A stretch of DNA of 33,869 bases from Phycisphaerae bacterium SM23_30. GTDB lineage: Bacteria > Planctomycetota > Phycisphaerae > Sedimentisphaerales > SM23-30. The position numbers and the translations under genes were made by a program. Below the pieces are notes generated by a model that searched no databases, was not told the DNA's origin, and saw only the letters and a program-made list of their open reading frames with translations. Below, in pieces: positions 24,556 to 31,030 of the stretch (positions within the stretch are counted from its first letter, which is position 1; the number at the start of each line of letters is the position of its first letter). The DNA lies in NCBI GenBank assembly GCA_001303695.1, contig LJUC01000007.1:1-33869 (forward strand), written 5' to 3'.

Positions 24556-26367
24556 TTGTCCGTCGGGATGAAATCAATCAATTTGGGCGTCAAGCTGTTG
24601 AGTCTGGGTTGGCTGACCGGGCCCATCTTTGACAAGGAACTGCGCGTCTCGTCCCGGCGGCGCCGTAATTATATCTTGCGCTTTTTGTATTTGCTGATCT
24701 TAACCGGTTTTATGATCCTGGTGTGGCGGTATTTCGCCCGCATTTTCGGGTACGGCTCTCAGGCGTCGCGGGTGTCGCAGATGGCCGAAGCCGGCAAGTT
24801 CATCATCACCTACGTGGTCTGGTTCCAATTTTGCGCCACCCAGTTTTTAGCCGTGATTATGCTCAGCAACTCCATCAGCGACGAAATCTACCATCTCACC
24901 TTGGGCCTTTTGATGACGACTCCGATTAACAGCTTTCAGATCGTGATGGGCAAGCTCTTCAGTAAACTGCTGCAGCTGGTGCTGCTCCTGGCCATCAGTC
25001 TGCCCCTGTTGGTCATCGTGCGGGTATTTGGGGGCGTGCCTGCTGATTTCATTACCTCCAGCCTGGCCCTAACGCTCACCGCCGTGATCTTTGCCGGGGC
25101 GCTGAGCTTGTTTTTTTCCATCCACTCGCGCAGGTCTTATGAGGTCATCATCAAAACTCTTTTCGTATTAGGGATCCTTTATGCGGTCCTGCCTTTTTTC
25201 GCCGCCTGTCTGCTGCATAAATATATTTCGGTAAATCAATTCTTTTGGGCGCTTTCATATATAAACCCCTTTGTCATCTTGTACAACGACACCCAGCAGA
25301 TGCTGTCGGCCGGGGCGGTGCCGTGGCTGTCATCCACCTCCTGGCCCATACATTGCGGAACCATGTTAGCGGCGGCGGGAATGCTGTTGGCCCTGTCGGC
25401 GCGGGTGGTGCGTAAAGTCGCCCTGCTCCAGGCCTGCGGCCAGGTCGGTTCTGTCTCCTCCCGAAAGCCGCGCCCCCGCCCTAAAAACACCAGCGCTTCC
25501 TCCGGCGGAATCGAAGTCTCATCAAAACCCGTCAAACGAGTAGAAGGTTCGGCGATGATCTGGAAAGAGTTACAAGCGCCTCTCTTGCGGGGAGGGCGCC
25601 TGAGTTATTTTGTCGGCCTCTTGGCCGGCGTAATCGCCCTGTTGATAACCTATGGCGTCTGCGCCTATCATAAATCTTTAGACGATGTCTATACTCACGC
25701 CTGGTATGCGGCCCTTTTTGTCATATTAGGGTCGGTATGTACGGCGGTGTTGGCCGCCACCTGCATTACCCTGGAAAAGGAATCCCGCTGTTGGCCTATT
25801 CTGCTGGGCACGACCTTGAATGACTGGCATATTCTGGCGGGTAAAATCTTGGCGGTATTCAAACGCTGCCTGCCCATCTGGTTGTTTCTCGCCGGACATC
25901 TCATTATTTTCACCTTTTTCGGCTACATTCATCCCATCGCCCTGGTCCACGTGGCGATATTGACCGCCTGGTTGATAATGTTTCTCTCCGCAGCGGGATT
26001 GTATTTCAGCAGTTGTTTCAAGCGCACCGCTACGGCCGTGATCGCCAGTTTCTCCCTGGCGGTGATTCTCTGGGCTATTATACCCATGGTACTGGGTCTG
26101 CTCGGGCAGTTCAGACCCCATAACGGCCTGATCGCCATGTTCTTAAAGGCTAATCCCGTCATCCAGGTGGAAGTGATAATGACCTCCGCCGGCGGCAGCA
26201 GCGCCAAACTGTCGCTCGATCACCTCGTCTATCGATGGCCTTTGTATGAAAGAAATGAAGTGGGCTCCTTCACCTTGGTCTTGCTGGCTTCTCTGCTCGC
26301 TTACGCTCTCGGGGCCCTGCTTTTCGCCTGGCGGGCCAAGGTGAGGTTCCGACGTAACGTCTTCTAG
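24556..26367 (+). CDS. ABC-2 type permease, double-length (paralog 2 of 3)
   Basis: The 603-residue product is closely similar to paralog 1 in its first half ('GPIFDKELRVSSRRRRNY', 'SISDEIYHLTLGLLMTTPI', 'LVRVFGG'-like 'VRVFGGVPADF'). It is less similar in the linker and second half ('SAMIWKELQAPLLRGGR', 'EKESRCWPILLGTTLNDWHILAGK'). The TTG start has TAGGAG upstream and follows paralog 1 by 20 bases. Thirty bases around the GPIFDKELRVSSRR codons (24631-24660) are identical to paralog 1, which points to recent duplication or gene conversion. It is predicted to be an inner-membrane protein of the same exporter. Confidence 0.9.
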   Translation: MSVGMKSINLGVKLLSLGWLTGPIFDKELRVSSRRRRNYILRFLYLLILTGFMILVWRYFARIFGYGSQASRVSQMAEAGKFIITYVVWFQFCATQFLAVIMLSNSISDEIYHLTLGLLMTTPINSFQIVMGKLFSKLLQLVLLLAISLPLLVIVRVFGGVPADFITSSLALTLTAVIFAGALSLFFSIHSRRSYEVIIKTLFVLGILYAVLPFFAACLLHKYISVNQFFWALSYINPFVILYNDTQQMLSAGAVPWLSSTSWPIHCGTMLAAAGMLLALSARVVRKVALLQACGQVGSVSSRKPRPRPKNTSASSGGIEVSSKPVKRVEGSAMIWKELQAPLLRGGRLSYFVGLLAGVIALLITYGVCAYHKSLDDVYTHAWYAALFVILGSVCTAVLAATCITLEKESRCWPILLGTTLNDWHILAGKILAVFKRCLPIWLFLAGHLIIFTFFGYIHPIALVHVAILTAWLIMFLSAAGLYFSSCFKRTATAVIASFSLAVILWAIIPMVLGLLGQFRPHNGLIAMFLKANPVIQVEVIMTSAGGSSAKLSLDHLVYRWPLYERNEVGSFTLVLLASLLAYALGALLFAWRAKVRFRRNVF

Positions 26368-26416
26368 AAAAATTATTTTAAATCCGAAATGGGCGGCGCC
26401 CTTTTGCCGAATCCAA

Positions 26417-28231
26417 ATGTCATCATTTAAAATGGGCTTAGAATTTCTTGCCGACTTAGCGGATCCCGCCCGGCTCATCGGGCCCATCTTTGACAAAGAA
26501 CTGCGCGTCTCGTCGCGGCGGCGGCGCTACTATCTGCTGCGCTTTGCCTATATCGCCGGCTTGAGCATTGCGGTGCTCTGGGTCTGGATGTCGTTTTCGA
26601 TGGTTCCCGGCGGCCTTTCGCCGGCGGGCCGGATTCTACGCCTCTCGGAAGCCGGCAAGGTTATGATCACCTCTGTTGTTTGGTTTCAGTTTTGTGCGGC
26701 CCAGTTCCTGGCCGTCACCATGCTCAGCAGCTCCATCAGCGACGAGATCTACCGCCGGACGCTGGGCGTGCTGATGACTACGCCCATGAGCAGCTTTCAA
26801 ATCGTCACCGGCAAACTTTTCAGCAGATTACTGCAGATTATGATCTTGCTGGCCATCAGCCTGCCGCTGTTGGCCATCGTGCGGGTCTTCGGGGGCGTGC
26901 CCTGGGATTACCTGATCTCCAGCTTATGCATCACCCTGACCGCGGTCGTCTTTGCCGGTTCGCTCAGCTTATACTATTCCATTCGCAAACATCAGGCCTT
27001 TCTGGCCATGAGACAGGCCTTCTCCGTTTGCCTGCTGTTATATTTGCTGCCGCCGATTGCGGAGTTATTACTTGCCCTATTATATCCAAACTTTTATTGG
27101 GGATATTTCTGGATTTTGCATTATCTCAATCCGTTTTATATATTGGCGCAAAACACGCAAATGATGATGACCGCGGCAGGCGCCGCGTCTTCCTTTCTGA
27201 GCTGGCCTTTGCACTGCGGAATCATGATGTCGCTGTCGGTGTTGGTGCTGGCCAGGTCCATGCGGTCGGTGCGGAAAGTAGCCCTGAAAGACGCTGCCGG
27301 CCAGTTGCAATTGTTTCGCAAAGGTAAACGCATATCCATCGGCAAGGCCGCCGTCCCTGCCGCTCCCCCGAAGAAAGCCGGCGGGAAGGTCAAGCCCGTC
27401 ACCGGCCCGCCCATCCTCTGGAAAGAAATGAGAACCCCTTTGATCAAACAGGAAAAAATCTTCCAAATACTGGCTTTGATATTTGTCGCTGTCGCGCTGT
27501 TAGCTGCTTATGGCTTTGGGATATACTATCGTTACCTTGATGAAGAATATATGCATGTAGTTTATATCGTTGTGTATTTATTATTCGGAATGGCGCGCAC
27601 GACAGCGGTTGCCGCCGGGACGATCAGTTCGGAAAAGGAGGCCCGCACCTGGCCCCTGCTGCTGACCACGCCGCTGGAGGATCGACAGATCGCCTGGGGC
27701 AAGATGATCGGCGCCATCCTTCAGGGTTCGCCCGCCTGGCTGCTGATAGCGGGCCATATGCTGGTCTTCTGTCTGGTCGGCTACATCCACCCGATAGCAA
27801 TAATACATGTGTCGATGGTAGTTGTCCCCGGCGCGTTTTTTGCCGCGGCACTGGGATTGTATCTCAGCAGCTCGTTTAAGCGAACCTCAACCGCGGTGAC
27901 CGCCGCCACGTTGCTTCTGTCTGGATTATGGTTGTTTTTCCCCTGGTGCTGCTGCGGCGTTTTTATACCCAGCCTTGGGGGGATAGAGCTTATCTTTATG
28001 GCGAATCCTTTTTTTGCCGCGGGGATGACGGTGGCGGCGACGGCGGGAACGAAAAATGCCGACCTGGCCCTTTCTCAAATGCGCTACGGATTCGACGGAA
28101 ACGACCTTGGTATTCTTGCCGCCACCGCAATGCTGCTGTTTATTGGACTGTTATATCTGTTTTTCGCCTTTTTATTGGCCTCCGGCGCCATGGATAAGTT
28201 TAGGAGCAACATCTTCTCAACAGATAAATAG
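26417..28231 (+). CDS. ABC-2 type permease, double-length (paralog 3 of 3)
   Basis: The 604-residue product follows the same plan: 'GPIFDKELRVSSRRRRYY' elbow, 'SISDEIYRRTLGVLMTTPM', linker near 300-330, then the second module from 'PPILWKEMRTPLIKQEK' with 'EKEARTWPLLLTTPLEDRQIAWGK'. The N-terminus before the elbow is different from the other two ('EFLADLADPARLI'). The ATG has no recognisable ribosome site, unlike its siblings, so it may be expressed less or differently. It is the last gene of the + strand array. The following gene is convergent. Confidence 0.9.
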   Translation: MSSFKMGLEFLADLADPARLIGPIFDKELRVSSRRRRYYLLRFAYIAGLSIAVLWVWMSFSMVPGGLSPAGRILRLSEAGKVMITSVVWFQFCAAQFLAVTMLSSSISDEIYRRTLGVLMTTPMSSFQIVTGKLFSRLLQIMILLAISLPLLAIVRVFGGVPWDYLISSLCITLTAVVFAGSLSLYYSIRKHQAFLAMRQAFSVCLLLYLLPPIAELLLALLYPNFYWGYFWILHYLNPFYILAQNTQMMMTAAGAASSFLSWPLHCGIMMSLSVLVLARSMRSVRKVALKDAAGQLQLFRKGKRISIGKAAVPAAPPKKAGGKVKPVTGPPILWKEMRTPLIKQEKIFQILALIFVAVALLAAYGFGIYYRYLDEEYMHVVYIVVYLLFGMARTTAVAAGTISSEKEARTWPLLLTTPLEDRQIAWGKMIGAILQGSPAWLLIAGHMLVFCLVGYIHPIAIIHVSMVVVPGAFFAAALGLYLSSSFKRTSTAVTAATLLLSGLWLFFPWCCCGVFIPSLGGIELIFMANPFFAAGMTVAATAGTKNADLALSQMRYGFDGNDLGILAATAMLLFIGLLYLFFAFLLASGAMDKFRSNIFSTDK

Positions 28232-28242
28232 GCCTCAGGTCG

Positions 28243-28267
28243 CTTTTCGGGTTCAAAACCCAAAAAG
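28243..28267. other. Hairpin between convergent genes (possible weak bidirectional terminator)
   Basis: CTTTT-c-GGGTT-CAA-AACCC-a-AAAAG forms a 10-bp interrupted stem in the 117-base gap between the last permease and the cytochrome gene. The T tract lies on the 5' side for both strands, so it is not a classical rho-independent terminator. Position alone suggests a role in ending transcription. Confidence 0.25.
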
Positions 28268-28348
28268 AAATCCGAATATTTAAATCATTACCGTCATAAT
28301 GTTAATAAGACTTATGCCCAAAATCAGGTTCAAAAAAGAAAAAGGGCC

Positions 28349-28831
28349 CTACATCTTGAGCAGCATCTTGTAAGATTTCAATATCTGTTGCGCCTTGTCG
28401 CGCGTCATCTCCGGGATGCCCAGCAAAATCTCCATCCGTTCGCCGTCGGTCATCAGCACCATCTGCTGCAGCATTTCCTTCGTCAGGTATTGGCTGTAAT
28501 CAAAAAGCGTCAGGGAGGCCTGAATGTTTTCGATCTCGCTTTCCGGGATATTGAATCTCCGCACATGGTTCATAAGCAGCACCGACCGGTGCTCTTCGTC
28601 CAGCGGCATATCGGCAAACCTCTTCTCCGTATGACAGCGGGTGCATTGCTCCTCAAAAGCCAGCTCTATCGAGGGGGCCGCCATCGCGATCAGATCGGAT
28701 TTGGTCGCCACTCCCTGCAAATTGTCCACTTGTTGGCGCAGATCAAACACCATGTTGCAGACAAATACCACCAGAATAGTGTTAACAACCAGAAGAAGGC
28801 TGATCATCACTTTCAAGAACGTACCGTTCAT
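28349..28831 (-). CDS. Membrane-anchored monoheme cytochrome c
   Basis: I chose the ATG at 28831 (MNGTFLKVMISL...) because AGGAG lies nine bases upstream. The tracked start at 28870 adds 13 polar residues before the signal anchor. The product has 160 residues. An N-terminal helix ('VMISLLLVVNTILVVFVCNMVF') is followed by a periplasmic domain with one heme-c site 'CTRCH'. A charged helical C-terminal part ('EMTRDKAQQILKSYK') ends it. I do not recognise a named subfamily. It is the last gene of the formate dehydrogenase operon, 46 bases after the NrfD-type subunit, so it probably carries electrons to or from that complex on the outer side of the membrane. Confidence 0.85.
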   Translation of the reverse strand: MNGTFLKVMISLLLVVNTILVVFVCNMVFDLRQQVDNLQGVATKSDLIAMAAPSIELAFEEQCTRCHTEKRFADMPLDEEHRSVLLMNHVRRFNIPESEIENIQASLTLFDYSQYLTKEMLQQMVLMTDGERMEILLGIPEMTRDKAQQILKSYKMLLKM

Positions 28832-28877
28832 AGTATATGACTCCTTGAACCAAGATGATTCTTCAATCAATAAATAT

Positions 28878-30170
28878 TTATGCGATTTCCTGGCCCGCGG
28901 GTTTTTCGTAAACCGGGAAATTACGCACGATATAACTAAACATCAGCAATCCGGCCGCCACTACGCCCAGGGAAATCAGATACTCCGACAAAGCGGGGGT
29001 ATAGCTCTCCCAGGAGGGCACCTTGATGCCGATGACGCTGACGTTAAGCCGGTGGATAAACACCCCCGCCACCGCGCAGAGGCTGCCCCAGAACAACCCT
29101 CTTTCGGTGCGGGCGATCTCCGGCGTGGCGAAAAGCACCAGCGGCAGGACCGCTCCCAGCGTCAGCTCCACCCAGAACATCACCGCTTGCGGGGTTAACT
29201 CAAAGGCGCTGAAAACCGCCCCGCGAACCGCCAGGTCCACTACCCGCACCACCAGATAAATCGATATCAGAATCGGTATAGCCTTGGCCAGGCCCGACAA
29301 AAGCTCCAGCTCCGGTTTGCGGCGGAAAATCCGGGCGCTGACTATCCCCTCGAAGACCACCATCGCCGGTCCCACCATGATCGCCGAAAGCAGAAACTCT
29401 ATGGGAAGTAACGGCGTATGCCACAAGGCGTTGAGTTTATGGGGCACAATCAGAAACAGAGAGCCCAGGCTGGATTGGTGCAGGCAGCTCAACAGCACCC
29501 CGCCCATAATCAGCAGGATGGGCACCGGTCGGCTCCGTGGCACCACTTCCATCATCTGCAGCAGCTCAAAAAGCACCGTGATAACTAATATCGCAATCGT
29601 CCATAAGCCGCTGCTCGTCATGGCGTAGGTAAACAAGGTAACCAAAACGATCACCACCAACGGGGTGATCTTCTCCCATAACTGAATAAGATCCTGCCGG
29701 TTGTATCTCTCTAAAATACTGGGAAGAAACTCGAAGATAAGGATGATCAAATAGGTGGCAACGCACCAGCCTACCTCAAACATCACGCTGTCATGCTGCC
29801 ACCGCCAGGGCAGAAACATCCGCCACATGACTATGCCTCGGCCCAGGTCGATAAACAAGGCCACCACGAAGAAGATGTATCCCAGCAGGGCTGTGAGGAT
29901 AGCCGGGCGGGTCAGCGGGTGATACTTTTCGCTGCCCCAGAGGTAGATGGCCGCCGTCAGCGTGAAGCCCCCCGCCGCCAGGGCGATCCCGGTTAAAATA
30001 TCAAACCCGATCCAGAACCCCCACGGATAGGTATCGTTGAGGTTGGTGACCGAGCCCAGTCCGTTTATAAACCGCCAAATGGTCACCGCCGCTCCGATAA
30101 TGAGCAGAACGTAAAGCACAAAACGACCAAATACCCGGGGTTTTCCTTCGATGTAAACGTGATTACTCAT
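28878..30170 (-). CDS. nrfD: NrfD/HybB-type integral membrane subunit
   Basis: The ATG at 30170 (MSNHVYIEGKPRVFGRF...) overlaps the stop of the Fe-S subunit gene by eight bases. The tracked start five codons upstream is less likely. The product has 430 residues and about ten membrane helices. Family hallmarks include 'YPWGFWIGFDILTGIALAAGGF' (glycine-rich quinone-site helix) and 'LPWRWQHDSVMFEVGWCVATYLIILIFEF'. HybB/NrfD proteins hold no heme and pass electrons between a periplasmic Fe-S subunit and the quinone pool. Here it takes the place of the cytochrome b subunit FdnI found in E. coli formate dehydrogenase-N. The closest character is HybB; the nrfD symbol is for the family. Confidence 0.92.
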   Translation of the reverse strand: MSNHVYIEGKPRVFGRFVLYVLLIIGAAVTIWRFINGLGSVTNLNDTYPWGFWIGFDILTGIALAAGGFTLTAAIYLWGSEKYHPLTRPAILTALLGYIFFVVALFIDLGRGIVMWRMFLPWRWQHDSVMFEVGWCVATYLIILIFEFLPSILERYNRQDLIQLWEKITPLVVIVLVTLFTYAMTSSGLWTIAILVITVLFELLQMMEVVPRSRPVPILLIMGGVLLSCLHQSSLGSLFLIVPHKLNALWHTPLLPIEFLLSAIMVGPAMVVFEGIVSARIFRRKPELELLSGLAKAIPILISIYLVVRVVDLAVRGAVFSAFELTPQAVMFWVELTLGAVLPLVLFATPEIARTERGLFWGSLCAVAGVFIHRLNVSVIGIKVPSWESYTPALSEYLISLGVVAAGLLMFSYIVRNFPVYEKPAGQEIA

Positions 30171-31026
30171 GACCGCTGCCCTCACTTTCTTTAAGTTCGG
30201 ATTCGATCTTTCTGCGCCTGGCGCTGTAAACGCCTATCATACCCAACGACAGGGCTACAATAACATACGGCAGCCCTTTCATGGCCCAACTGGTGTTGAC
30301 CGCCAGCGATTCGGTGGGCAGATCCGTCGGATAGTGCAGCTGTTCAAAAGGTACGCTCGAAAGGTGCAGCACGCAGGTGCCGCCCACCTCTTTTTCGCCG
30401 TAGATGTGTTGATAGTATTTGCCGGGATTGTCTACGAGCCGCCGGTGGGCTTCGGTCAGCAGCTCCTCCCGCTCGCCGGTGACGATCGCATCGGTGGGGC
30501 AGGCCTTGGAGCAGGCCGGCTCCGTAAAGCCTTCTTTTTCCTGGGTGAGCCGGTCGAAGCACATCGTGCACTTGCGGATCTTGGGCCAGGCCTTGTCCCA
30601 TTCAAACTTGGGTATATGAAAGGGACACGCCAGCATGCAGTAGCGACAGCCAATGCAGCGCTCCGTGTGCCAGATGACCGGACCTTCTTCCGTCTTTTCC
30701 AACGCCTGAACCGGGCAAGAAACCACGCAGGCCGGCCATTTGTTGCGGTCGTGAGCGTCGGTGCCGCAGTGCATACACTGCAGCTTGCCGAACACCCACT
30801 GAAAACGACCGCCCAACTCCACCTCATTGTAAGTCATTAACGTCCACGTCTTGGCCGAAAGATCACGGGGATTCTGATAACCCCGATTGGCGAACTCCGC
30901 GGCCGTCTCCTTTTGGGCGGGAAGAAAACTGGTCTCCTCGCCTTCCAGGCCGTTCCATTGCTTGCAGGCCACCTGACAGCCCCGACAGCCAATGCAACGG
31001 GTCGAATCTATCAGCATCGCTTTCAT
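30163..31026 (-). CDS. fdhB: Four-cluster [4Fe-4S] electron-transfer subunit of formate dehydrogenase
   Basis: The 287-residue product carries four ferredoxin-type cysteine sets: 'CIGCRGCQVAC' near the N-terminus, 'CMHCGT...CVVSCP', 'CIGCRYCMLACPF', and 'CTMCFDRL...CSKACP'. A single C-terminal helix ('GLPYVIVALSLGMIGVYSA') anchors it, as in FdnH. It shuttles electrons from the molybdenum/tungsten subunit to the membrane subunit. Its ribosome site AAGGAGGT lies inside the last codons of the catalytic-subunit gene, and its end overlaps the NrfD-type gene, so the operon is tightly coupled. Confidence 0.94.
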   Translation of the reverse strand: MKAMLIDSTRCIGCRGCQVACKQWNGLEGEETSFLPAQKETAAEFANRGYQNPRDLSAKTWTLMTYNEVELGGRFQWVFGKLQCMHCGTDAHDRNKWPACVVSCPVQALEKTEEGPVIWHTERCIGCRYCMLACPFHIPKFEWDKAWPKIRKCTMCFDRLTQEKEGFTEPACSKACPTDAIVTGEREELLTEAHRRLVDNPGKYYQHIYGEKEVGGTCVLHLSSVPFEQLHYPTDLPTESLAVNTSWAMKGLPYVIVALSLGMIGVYSARRRKIESELKESEGSGHE

Positions 31027-31030
31027 AGGC

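Noticed and set aside
26387-26406. GGGC-GGC-GCCC followed by TTTT as a terminator before the third permease
   Set aside because: The stem is only four base pairs and the T run is short; the following paralog is probably in the same transcript.
28388-28840. + strand ORF of 150 residues opposite the cytochrome gene
   Set aside because: It is antisense to a gene with a good ribosome site, signal anchor and heme motif, and has no recognisable features of its own.
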